From Lutibacter oricola (GTDB lineage: Bacteria > Bacteroidota > Bacteroidia > Flavobacteriales > Flavobacteriaceae), in assembly GCF_900106565.1 (NCBI RefSeq), contig NZ_FNNJ01000002.1:1-64000 (forward strand): DNA of 64,000 bases, written 5' to 3'. Within the stretch, counting starts at the first letter, position 1. Every line of letters starts with the position of its first letter. A program made the position numbers and the translations under genes. A model generated the notes under the pieces. The model saw only the letters and a program-made list of their open reading frames with translations, was not told the DNA's origin and did not search any database. Below, piece by piece: positions 1 to 8,800 of this stretch.

Positions 1-627
1 TTCTTTATTGAACCAAAACCAATGGAGCCAATGAAGCACCAATACGATTTTGATTCAGCTACAGCCATAGGATTCTTAAAAGAATATGGTTTAGAGAAAG
101 ATTTCAAAATGAATATTGAAGTAAACCACGCAACTTTAGCACAACACACATTCCAACACGAATTAGAAGTTGCTGCAAAAGCAGGAATGTTAGGAAGTTT
201 AGATGCCAACCGTGGAGATTACCAAAACGGATGGGATACAGATCAATTCCCTAACAATATTCAAGAAACTACAGAAGCTATGTTAGTTTTCTTAAAAGCA
301 GGAGGATTACAAGGAGGAGGAATTAATTTTGATGCAAAAATCAGAAGAAATTCAACAGATTTAGAAGATGTATTTTTAGCACACATTGGTGGAGCAGATA
401 CTTTTGCAAGAGCATTGCTAATTGCTGATAAAATTATCACTTCATCTCCATATGAAAAATTAAGAACAGACCGTTACGCTTCATTTGATGCAGGAAAAGG
501 TAAAGCTTTCGAAGAAGGTAAATTATCTATGGAAGACTTGTACAAAATAGCTCAAGAGAATGGAGAATTAGCTCCAACTAGTGGAAAACAAGAGTTATTC
601 GAAAATATTATTAACCAATATATCTAA
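1..627 (+). CDS. xylA: Xylose isomerase, C-terminal part (gene runs in from the left edge)
   Basis: Converts D-xylose to D-xylulose in the cytoplasm. The reading frame is open from base 2 or earlier and continues to the TAA at 625-627, so only the last ~208 residues are in the window. Visible family signatures are [18 protein letters not shown] at the left edge, the [16 protein letters not shown] segment, the [10 protein letters not shown] segment that carries metal-binding acidic residues, and NFDAKIRR, whose Asp is the last metal ligand. The ATG at 22 is internal, not a start. A strong hairpin follows directly, then transaldolase and transketolase, so this is a pentose catabolic cluster that serves the xylan locus next door. 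A xylulokinase is expected upstream but is outside the window. Confidence 0.97.
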   Translation, partial: FFIEPKPMEPMKHQYDFDSATAIGFLKEYGLEKDFKMNIEVNHATLAQHTFQHELEVAAKAGMLGSLDANRGDYQNGWDTDQFPNNIQETTEAMLVFLKAGGLQGGGINFDAKIRRNSTDLEDVFLAHIGGADTFARALLIADKIITSSPYEKLRTDRYASFDAGKGKAFEEGKLSMEDLYKIAQENGELAPTSGKQELFENIINQYI

Positions 628-637
628 AATATAAATT

Positions 638-674
638 AAACCAATATTGCTGATTTTTTCAGCAATATTGGTTT
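638..674 (+). terminator. Hairpin after xylA
   Basis: A perfect 16-bp inverted repeat (638-653 with 659-674) with a loop of five T. Only a short T-run follows, so it may act as a partial terminator or 3' stabiliser that lowers expression of tal and tkt relative to xylA. It also rules out the longer tal frame that would start at 647 inside the stem. Confidence 0.7.
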
Positions 675-694
675 TGATAAATAAACTTATTAGA

Positions 695-1348
695 ATGAAA
701 TTTTTTATAGATACTGCTAATTTAGAGCAGATAAAAGAAGCACAAGCTTTAGGAATTTTAGATGGAGTTACTACAAACCCATCATTAATGGCTAAAGAGG
801 GAATAACTGGAGCAGAAAATATTTTACAACATTACCGTGATATTTGTGATGCAGTTGATGGTGATGTTTCGGCAGAAGTTATTGCTACAGATTATGAAGG
901 AATGATTAAACAAGGTGAAGAATTAGCGGCTTTAAATCCTCAAATTGTTGTTAAATTACCAATGATTGCAGCAGGAGTTAAGGCGTGTAAATATTTTTCT
1001 GATAAAGGAATTAAAACAAATGTAACATTAGTTTTTTCAGCTGGGCAAGCTTTATTGGCAGCTAAAGCAGGAGCAACTTATGTTTCACCGTTTTTAGGTC
1101 GTTTAGATGATATTTCTACAGATGGTTTACACCTAATTTCTGAAATAAGAACTATTTACGATAATTATGGTTTTGAAACTCAAATATTAGCAGCATCAGT
1201 TCGTCATACAATGCACGTAATTGATTGTGCAAAATTAGGAAGTGATGTAATGACAGGGCCTTTAAGTTCAATAACAGGATTATTAAAACATCCATTAACA
1301 GATAGTGGTTTAGCGCAGTTTTTAGCTGATTACGCAAAAGGAAATTAA
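695..1348 (+). CDS. tal: Transaldolase, small TalC/FSA-type
   Basis: Transfers a dihydroxyacetone unit in the non-oxidative pentose phosphate pathway. The 217-residue length fits the short transaldolase / fructose-6-phosphate aldolase subgroup. The start [10 protein letters not shown] is the family's usual N-terminus, so ATG 695 is chosen over an in-frame ATG at 647 that lies in the xylA hairpin. Lys87 in VVKLPM is the Schiff-base lysine, and GVTTNPSL near residue 24 is the other conserved block. The stop is 2 nt from the transketolase start, so the two genes are co-transcribed. Whether it is a true transaldolase or an F6P aldolase cannot be settled from sequence; the transketolase context favours transaldolase. 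Confidence 0.93.
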   Translation: MKFFIDTANLEQIKEAQALGILDGVTTNPSLMAKEGITGAENILQHYRDICDAVDGDVSAEVIATDYEGMIKQGEELAALNPQIVVKLPMIAAGVKACKYFSDKGIKTNVTLVFSAGQALLAAKAGATYVSPFLGRLDDISTDGLHLISEIRTIYDNYGFETQILAASVRHTMHVIDCAKLGSDVMTGPLSSITGLLKHPLTDSGLAQFLADYAKGN

Positions 1349-1350
1349 CA

Positions 1351-2196
1351 ATGGAAATTAAAGAATTAGAAAATATAGTTTTTCAAACTCGAAGAGATAT
1401 TTTGAGAATGGTACACAAAGTAAATTCTGGTCATCCAGGAGGTTCTTTAGGATGTACAGAGTTTTTGGTTGCCTTGTATAACGAAGTAATGGAATTAAAA
1501 GAAGGTGATTTTGATATGGATGGTACAAATGAAGATTTGTTTTTTCTTTCAAATGGTCATATTTCACCTGTTTTTTATAGTGTTTTAGCGCATAGAGGTT
1601 ATTTTTCAAAAGAAGAATTAGGAACTTTTAGATTGTTAAATTCACGTTTACAAGGGCACCCAACTACACACGAAGGTTTACCAGGGGTTAGAATGGCTTC
1701 AGGTTCTTTAGGTCAAGGTTTGTCTGTTGCTTTGGGTGCTGCACAAGCTAAAAAGCTAAACGGAGATAATAATTTAGTGTATACTTTACACGGAGATGGA
1801 GAATTGCAAGAAGGTCAGAATTGGGAAGCAATTATGTATGCGGCTGGTAAAAATGTAGACAACCTAATTGCTACTATTGATTTTAACGGACAACAAATAG
1901 ACGGACCAACTTCAGAAGTTCTTCCTTTAGGAGATTTAGAAGCAAAATTTAAGGCTTTTGGTTGGGATGTGTTACATATTAAAGAAGGAAATAATATGGA
2001 AGCTGTTGTAAATGGTTTAAATGAAGCAAAAGCAAGAACAGGAAAAGGAAAACCAGTTTGTGTGTTAATGCATACAATTATGGGTAATGGTGTAGATTTT
2101 ATGATGCATACACACGCTTGGCACGGAAAAGCACCAAACGACGAGCAATTAGCAAACGGATTAGCCCAAAACCCTGAAACTTTAGGAGATTATTAA
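1351..2196 (+). CDS. tktA: Transketolase, N-terminal subunit
   Basis: The thiamine-diphosphate-binding half of transketolase (281 residues). It shows NSGHPGGSLG near residue 25, the family's conserved histidine block, and the GDG...N cofactor motif GDGELQEGQNWEA at 148-160. The other catalytic half is a separate gene at 2310. Split transketolases are common in Bacteroidota and archaea, so this is a two-subunit enzyme rather than a frameshift: each half has its own start and stop, with 113 nt between. It moves two-carbon units between xylulose-5-phosphate, ribose-5-phosphate and erythrose-4-phosphate. Confidence 0.95.
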   Translation: MEIKELENIVFQTRRDILRMVHKVNSGHPGGSLGCTEFLVALYNEVMELKEGDFDMDGTNEDLFFLSNGHISPVFYSVLAHRGYFSKEELGTFRLLNSRLQGHPTTHEGLPGVRMASGSLGQGLSVALGAAQAKKLNGDNNLVYTLHGDGELQEGQNWEAIMYAAGKNVDNLIATIDFNGQQIDGPTSEVLPLGDLEAKFKAFGWDVLHIKEGNNMEAVVNGLNEAKARTGKGKPVCVLMHTIMGNGVDFMMHTHAWHGKAPNDEQLANGLAQNPETLGDY

Positions 2197-2205
2197 ATAA
2201 ATATT

Positions 2206-2230
2206 GTCATTCCTGCGTAGGCAGGAATCT
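2206..2230. repeat. REP-like palindrome between the transketolase halves
   Basis: An 8-bp inverted repeat ATTCCTGC / GCAGGAAT with a four-base loop (2209-2228) inside GTCATTCCTGCGTAGGCAGG followed by AATCT. It resembles the ATTCC...GGAAT palindromes dispersed in many bacterial genomes (REP / dRS3-like). Only one copy is seen in this window, so its dispersed nature is inferred from general knowledge. Confidence 0.55.
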
Positions 2231-2309
2231 ATAATGAAGGATATTTTTTTAAATAAAAACAATTTATAAGATTAGATAATTCCTTCAACAAACAAGATAT
2301 AATAGAACA

Positions 2310-3281
2310 ATGAAAAAATATACATATACAGAAAGTAAAGATACTCGAAGTGGATTTGGAGCAGGTTTAGCAGAATTAGGTAGAACAAACCCAAATGTTG
2401 TTGCATTGTGTGCCGATTTAATAGGTTCATTAAAAATGGAGAAATTTATTGAAGAAAACCCAAATAGATTTTTTCAAATTGGTATTGCTGAAGCAAATAT
2501 GATTGGTATAGCTGCAGGTATGACAGTTGGTGGAAAAATTCCATTTACTGGTACTTTTGCTAATTTTTCTACAGGTAGAGTTTACGATCAAATTCGTCAA
2601 TCTGTTGCTTATTCTGATAAAAATGTAAAAATATGTGCATCTCACGCTGGTTTAACTTTGGGTGAAGATGGAGCAACACATCAAATATTAGAAGATATAG
2701 GGTTAATGAAAATGTTACCAGGAATGACAGTAATTAACACGTGTGATTACAATCAAACTGAAGCAGCAACTATTGCTATTGCAGAACACGAAGGTCCAGT
2801 TTATTTACGTTTTGGTCGTCCTGTTATGCCAATATTTATGCCTAAATATACCGATGTAAATAACGAAAATAAGTTTGAAATAGGTAAGGCAATTCAAATG
2901 ACAGAAGGTACTGATGTAACTATTGTAGCTACAGGGCATTTAGTTTGGGAAGCATTACAAGCTTCAGAAAAATTAGAAGAAATGGGAATTTCTGCTGAAG
3001 TAATAAATATTCATACAATTAAACCTTTAGATGATGCAGCTATTTTAAAATCTGTTGCAAAAACAGGTTGTGTTGTAACTGCAGAAGAGCACAATGTACT
3101 TGGAGGTTTAGGAGAAAGTGTTGCTAGAGTTTTAGCTGAAAACAATCCAACTCCACAAGAATTTATTGGTACAAATGATACTTTTGGAGAAAGTGGAACA
3201 CCTGCTCAACTTATGGAAAAGTATGGTTTAAATGCTGAATCAATTGTTAAAGCTTCAAAAAAAGTAATAGCAAGAAAATAG
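2310..3281 (+). CDS. tktB: Transketolase, C-terminal subunit
   Basis: The pyrimidine-binding and C-terminal half of transketolase (323 residues). The conserved catalytic glutamate that activates thiamine diphosphate is Glu61 in QIGIAEANMIGIAAGM. The middle segment with EDGATHQ and RFGRP matches the transketolase / DXS central domain, and the last ~120 residues form the C-terminal domain (HTIKPLD). It should pair with the N-terminal subunit encoded just upstream. A 12-bp hairpin terminator follows. Confidence 0.95.
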   Translation: MKKYTYTESKDTRSGFGAGLAELGRTNPNVVALCADLIGSLKMEKFIEENPNRFFQIGIAEANMIGIAAGMTVGGKIPFTGTFANFSTGRVYDQIRQSVAYSDKNVKICASHAGLTLGEDGATHQILEDIGLMKMLPGMTVINTCDYNQTEAATIAIAEHEGPVYLRFGRPVMPIFMPKYTDVNNENKFEIGKAIQMTEGTDVTIVATGHLVWEALQASEKLEEMGISAEVINIHTIKPLDDAAILKSVAKTGCVVTAEEHNVLGGLGESVARVLAENNPTPQEFIGTNDTFGESGTPAQLMEKYGLNAESIVKASKKVIARK

Positions 3282-3305
3282 ATAGTTTTTTAAAAATTGT
3301 TTTTT

Positions 3306-3345
3306 AATAACCCTTGAACTTTAATTAGTATCAAGGGTTATTTTC
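3306..3345 (+). terminator. Terminator after transketolase
   Basis: A perfect 12-bp stem (3306-3317 with 3331-3342) around ACCCTTGA / TCAAGGGT with a 13-nt loop. It starts after a T-run and ends in a T-rich stretch. It closes the xylA-tal-tkt unit. Confidence 0.8.
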
Positions 3346-3407
3346 TATATACTAGTTGTTATTACTATTGGTTTTGTTTAAATAAATAATAATGCAACAA
3401 TTGTTTC

Positions 3408-3447
3408 ATCAAATGTTTGATAAGTTATAGTGTAAAATAGTACTATT
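3408..3447. promoter_or_regulatory. Two palindromes upstream of the DUF5060 gene
   Basis: ATCAAATGTTTGAT (3408-3421) has perfect 6-bp arms around TG, and AATAGTACTATT (3436-3447) is a perfect 12-bp palindrome. They sit 34-73 nt ahead of the ATG at 3481, where an operator for sugar-dependent control would be expected. No clear -33/-7 pair was found next to them. The assignment as operators is inference. Confidence 0.35.
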
Positions 3448-3480
3448 AAATATTTTTACTTGGTAAAACAACATTTAAAA

Positions 3481-5874
3481 ATGAGCAAAAAAGTATTATT
3501 TCAATTTATAGCAATTCTATTAGTTACTTCAATTTATTCGCAACAATCAAAAGTTGTTATAGATGGCGAATTAAAAAAATGGCATAAAGTAACATTGAGT
3601 TTTACCGGTGAACAATTATCGGAAAATGATGCTGAAAATCCGTTTTTAAATTATCGTTTAAATGTTACTTTCAATAATGGAGATAAAACATTCTTAGTTC
3701 CTGGTTTTTTTGCTGCGGATGGAAATGCGTCAGAAACAAGTGCTGTTGAAGGTAACGTTTGGAAAGTAAGGTTTAGACCAAATAAAATAGGTAAGTGGAC
3801 GTATAAAGTTTCATTTAAAAAAGGGAAACAAATAGCTGTTGATAATAATTCTAATGAGGGAGAATCTGTTTTGTTTGATGGTTTTGAAGGAAGTTTTAGT
3901 ATTGAAGATACTGATAAAACAGGTGCAGATTTTAGAGCAAAAGGACGTTTAAATTATATTGGAAAAAGATATCTTCAGTTTGAAGATTCAAAAGAGTACT
4001 TTTTAAAAGGTGGAGCAGATAGCCCAGAAAACTTCTTGGGTTATGTAGATTTTGATCAAACACCAGCTTCACATAAATATTTAGCTCATTATAAAGATTG
4101 GAAACAAGGCGATCCAACTTGGCAGAATGGAAAAGGGAAGAATATGATTGGAGCTTTAAATTATTTGGCTTCAAAAGGAATGAATTCTGTATATTTTTTA
4201 ACAATGAATGTGCAAGGAGATGGAAAAGATGTTTGGCCTTGGATTGATATTAATGAGCGTTACCGTTTTGATTGTAGCAAGCTAGACCAGTGGGAAATTG
4301 TATTTGATCATATGGAAAAGTTGGGTTTAATGATGCACATTGTTACGCAAGAAACCGAAAACGAATTGTTGTTAGATATTGGAGAGTTAGGTGTTCAGCG
4401 TAAATTATATTATAGAGAATTAATCGCACGTTTTTCACATCATTTAGCTATTACTTGGAATTTAGGAGAAGAAAATGGCGCAGTTCATTGGTCTCCTAAA
4501 GGTCAAAGTAATAAAGATAGAGAAGCAATGGCGGAATACTTGAAAAAGAACGATCCTTATAAAAATTATGTGGCGTTACACACACATTCAATAATTAAAG
4601 AGCAAAATTTATATTTAGAGCCTTTGCTTGGTTTTGAGTTTTTAGATGGGCCTTCAATGCAAACACACGAACCAAATGAAATTCACGAAATTACTAAAAG
4701 ATGGATTTCAGATTCTCAAAAAACTGGTAGAAATTGGGTTGTTTGTCAAGATGAAATTGGACCTGCAGATACTGGAGCAAAACCAGATGCTGACGATCCA
4801 GAGCATAACAGCATTAGAGCAAAAGTATTGTGGGGAAATTTAATGGCTGGAGGAGCAGGAGTTGAGTGGTATTTTGGTTACAAATATGCGCATAACGATT
4901 TGAATTGTGAAGATTGGCGATCTAGAGATAAATTATGGGAGCAAACAAAAATAGCGTTAGATTTTTTCCAAAACTATCTTCCTTTTTCTGAAATGAAATC
5001 AGCAGATGATTTAACTAGTAATCCAAACGATTATGTTTTTGCTCAAAATGGAAAAGTTTACACGGTTTATATGCCAGAGGCTCAAGAAACAAAAATTAAT
5101 TTATTTGGAACTAATAATAGTTTTAATATAAAATGGTATAACCCCAAGAAAGGTGGAAAACTAATAAAAGGTACCGTTAAATCCGTTAAGGGAGGTGATA
5201 TGGTTTCTATTGGTTTTCCGCCAATTATGGAAGGAGATTGGGTTGCTTTAATTACAGCTAAAGGTGAAACTTCATTAAAAGAACAATTAAAAACTGTTAA
5301 GCCATTTATTGAAAAAGATGGATTTTTAAAGGTTGAAGCAGAAGCATTTCATTATAAAACCAATAACGGTACAAAGCGTAATTGGATACTAAAAACAGTG
5401 AAAAATGTTGATGGAAATTCAGTAGTGATTAATTCAGCAAGTGAAAAATCTTATATTGAAGCTTATCCAGATACTAGAATTACGCACGATGATCCTTTAA
5501 TTATTGGTGAAAACTTTTTTCCAATTGCAGGTGTTGGTGGTATTGTTTCATTCAAGGTGAAAATTGAAAATCCGGGTAAATATTACGTTTGGACAAAAGC
5601 TTTTTCAACTGGAACAGAGGATAATGGACTGCACGTTGGAATTGATGAGCAATGGCCGGAAAGCGGACAGCGAATTCAATTATGCGATGGAAAAAATAAA
5701 TGGACGTGGTCTTCGGCTCAAAGAGTAGAAGAAAATCATTGTGGTGTGCCGCAAACAATTTATTTAGAATTTAAAGAAGCTGGAACCTATATAATTTCAT
5801 TTTCTATGCGTGAAGATGGCTTTAAATTTGACCAATGGATTCTAACAAAAAACCGTAACTTTATTCCACAATAA
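3481..5874 (+). CDS. Secreted DUF5060-domain putative glycoside hydrolase
   Basis: 797 residues with a signal peptide (about 1-21, cleaved near IYSQQ). The N-terminal ~130 residues are a DUF5060 beta-sandwich (...KWHKVTLSFTGE... and ...RFRPNKIGKWTYKVSF). The middle (about 160-500) reads as a (beta/alpha)8 barrel. It has two well-placed acids: Glu330/331 in WNLGEEN, a candidate acid/base, and Glu425 in CQDEIG, a candidate nucleophile, an arrangement typical of clan GH-A. A small beta domain similar to the one annotated as putative collagen-binding follows (about 510-590). The C-terminal ~180 residues look like a carbohydrate-binding beta-sandwich. An alternative TTG at 3460 exists; ATG 3481 gives a normal signal peptide. 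Only 20 nt separate it from the HTCS gene, so they are probably one transcript. Substrate unknown; xylan side chains are a guess from context. Confidence 0.75.
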   Translation: MSKKVLFQFIAILLVTSIYSQQSKVVIDGELKKWHKVTLSFTGEQLSENDAENPFLNYRLNVTFNNGDKTFLVPGFFAADGNASETSAVEGNVWKVRFRPNKIGKWTYKVSFKKGKQIAVDNNSNEGESVLFDGFEGSFSIEDTDKTGADFRAKGRLNYIGKRYLQFEDSKEYFLKGGADSPENFLGYVDFDQTPASHKYLAHYKDWKQGDPTWQNGKGKNMIGALNYLASKGMNSVYFLTMNVQGDGKDVWPWIDINERYRFDCSKLDQWEIVFDHMEKLGLMMHIVTQETENELLLDIGELGVQRKLYYRELIARFSHHLAITWNLGEENGAVHWSPKGQSNKDREAMAEYLKKNDPYKNYVALHTHSIIKEQNLYLEPLLGFEFLDGPSMQTHEPNEIHEITKRWISDSQKTGRNWVVCQDEIGPADTGAKPDADDPEHNSIRAKVLWGNLMAGGAGVEWYFGYKYAHNDLNCEDWRSRDKLWEQTKIALDFFQNYLPFSEMKSADDLTSNPNDYVFAQNGKVYTVYMPEAQETKINLFGTNNSFNIKWYNPKKGGKLIKGTVKSVKGGDMVSIGFPPIMEGDWVALITAKGETSLKEQLKTVKPFIEKDGFLKVEAEAFHYKTNNGTKRNWILKTVKNVDGNSVVINSASEKSYIEAYPDTRITHDDPLIIGENFFPIAGVGGIVSFKVKIENPGKYYVWTKAFSTGTEDNGLHVGIDEQWPESGQRIQLCDGKNKWTWSSAQRVEENHCGVPQTIYLEFKEAGTYIISFSMREDGFKFDQWILTKNRNFIPQ

Positions 5875-5894
5875 ATAAACTAATTATTTATATT

Positions 5895-8800
5895 TTGAAA
5901 AGAAAACTATACTATTTATTAAGTCTTTTATGCTTTATGTTCTCTAGCTTGTATGCACAAGAAACAGTGGAGGACCTTAATTTTGTAAACATAAAAGATG
6001 GTGTTTCAAACATTGCTATTTCAACAATTATTCAAGATCAGTATGGCTTTATTTGGATGGGAACCAATGGTGTTGGGTTAAATAGGTTTGATGGTATTGA
6101 TTATAGTGTTTATAAGCACGTTGTAAACGATTCAACATCAATAAGTAGTAGTCTTGTTTTTTGTTCGTATATAGATTCAAAAAAGAGGCTTTGGATTGGA
6201 ACTGAAGATGGTTTAAACTTGTATGATAGAGATTTAGATCAGTTTAAACAAGTTCAATTTTTAACTACAAGTACAAATAATAGTTCAAGTGTTTCTGTAG
6301 GAAGTATAATTGAAGATGTTGCTGGAGATTTGTTAATAGGAACTTATGAACAAGGTTTATATAAGCTGTCAACAGAAGCTTTAAAACCTTCTAAAATACC
6401 TTTTTTAGTTAAAAACGAAGATGTACAGTTTATAAATGTTAATAGCTTACAAAAAGCTAGTAATGGTAAAATTTATGCAGGTACAAGTTTAGGTTTAAAA
6501 GAATACGATAGTACTACAGGTACTTTAAAATCTACCATATTTAATGGTAAAAACGGATTTGAAACCGTTAATGATGCTATAGAAACTTTATTAATTGATG
6601 AACAACAAAATTATTGGATTGGTACCTTAACTAATGGTGTTTTTAAAATTGAATTTGATAAGGAGTCTAGTGAGGAATTATATAAAATTAATCACTTTCC
6701 AATTTCTGAAAAAAGAATTTTATCAATGCTTCAAGTTTCTGAAGATTCATTTTTGTTTGGAACAGAAAATGATGGGCTTTTTCATTTAAATGCTAAAGGA
6801 AAATTAATTCATAATTACTTATATAGTAAAACTGATAAAAACAGTATTCAATCTAATTCTATTTGGTCGTTATTTTTAGATAGTAATAATAGAATTTGGG
6901 TTGGTTATTATAATAGTGGAGCTGCTAAACACGATAAATTATATGATAAATTTAATAATATAGAGAGTTTAGCTACCAACTTAAATTCATTAGAAGTAGG
7001 TTCTGTTACTGGTATTGCTAAAGATAAATTAGGTAACTTTTGGATTAGTATGGATGGTGGAGGAATAGATATTTTAAATCCTAAAACCAATGTATTTACC
7101 AAAGTAAATTCAAAAAAAAGAAATTACATTTCGGGTTTAAATATTGATGATATTCAAACAGTTTTTATAGATAGTAAGCAAAACGTTTGGGCAGGAAGTT
7201 GGCGAAACGGATTGTATGTTTTAAAAAATGGTACACGAAATTTTAAAAACTATAATTTAGATAATACAGAAGTATTTAATTCTAACATTATATTAAGTTT
7301 TGCAGAAGACTCTAAAGGAATTATATGGATTTCTACTTTTTATGGAGGTTTATTGTCTTACAATCCTTCAACAAATAAATTTCAAAATTATACTTCTGAA
7401 AACTTTAGTAAATATAACATTCAAAACAGCGCTATTAGAAAAGTTTTAGTTGATTTAGATGATAATATTTGGCTAGGTACAACACAAGGATTGTACAAAG
7501 TATCTCAGTTAGGAGATAATAAATTTTCTGTTGAAGATATTTCAGATAAAATAGTTGTTGAGCAAGTAACTGGAATTAGCGCAAATCATATCCTTTCATT
7601 ATATCAAAGTAAAGATGGGATTTTATGGATTGGTACAAGAGGAGCAGGATTATGTAAGTATAATATTAATAAAAATAAAGCTGTTTGGTATAATAAATCT
7701 AACAATTTAAACGAAGAGAATGTATCGGGTATTATAGAAAGTTTAAATGGAAATATTTGGGTTAGTGGTAATTATGGAATTTCAAAACTAGATGTAAATA
7801 CAAACATTATTACTAATTATAATTCAGATGACGGGTTATTATCTAACGATTTTAATTTTAATGCCGTTTATAGAGATAAAACTGGTGAAATTTACTTCGG
7901 AAATTATAAGGGAATAGATTATTTTAATCCTAACAATATACCTGTAAATACAAATGAACCTTCTATGTATTTAACAGATTTTAAGCTGTTTAATAAACCA
8001 GTTGATTTAAATTCTGAAGATTCTCCACTAAAAAAAGTAATATCAGAAACTGAGCAAATAACATTAACACATAATCAATCGGTTTTTACAATTGATTACG
8101 TTGGAATAAACTATACACGACCTGAAAAAAATCAATATGCGTATTATTTAGATGGTTTTGAAACGGATTGGAATTATGTAGGAAATAGTAAAAGTGCAAC
8201 CTACACAAACTTGCCTTATGGAGATTATATTTTTAATGTAAAATCGGCAAATAATGATGGTGTTTGGAATAAAGAACCTTTAACACTTGCCATTACAGTA
8301 TTACCACCTTGGTGGAGGACTGTTTGGGCGTTTTTCTTATATTTTGTATTGTTTTTGTTAGCACTTTATTGGTACAGTAAAAGAATTCAAAAAAGAATTA
8401 AAGAGAAACAATTAATTAGTAATGAGCGTGAAAAAAGATTACAAGAAGAGGAATTGCATGAGAAAAAATTACGCTTTTTCACCAATATTTCTCACGAGTT
8501 TAGAACACCACTTACGTTAATTATGAATCCTATTGAGGATATTATTCAAACTAAAAGTTTAAGCTTACCAACAGAGGTTAAAGAAAAACATCAAATAATT
8601 CATAAAAATGCCGACAGACTTTCTAAATTAATTAATGAATTAATGGATTTTAGAAAACTCGAGTTAAATAAAGCAAGAGTAAAGGCAAGTAAAATTGAGT
8701 TAATTTCATTTGTAAATGAGTTAGCTAGTTATTTTAATGAAGAAGCTTTAAACCGCGAAATATATTTAAATATTGAAGCTAATGTTGAAACTTTAAATGT

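Noticed and set aside
647..694. Longer N-terminus for transaldolase
   Set aside because: The ATG at 647 is inside a 16-bp hairpin and the added residues are hydrophobic without match to the family; ATG 695 gives the standard MKFFIDTAN start.
1351..3281. Transketolase broken by a frameshift
   Set aside because: The two halves have their own starts and stops, complete domains and a 113-nt spacer. Split transketolases are normal in this phylum.
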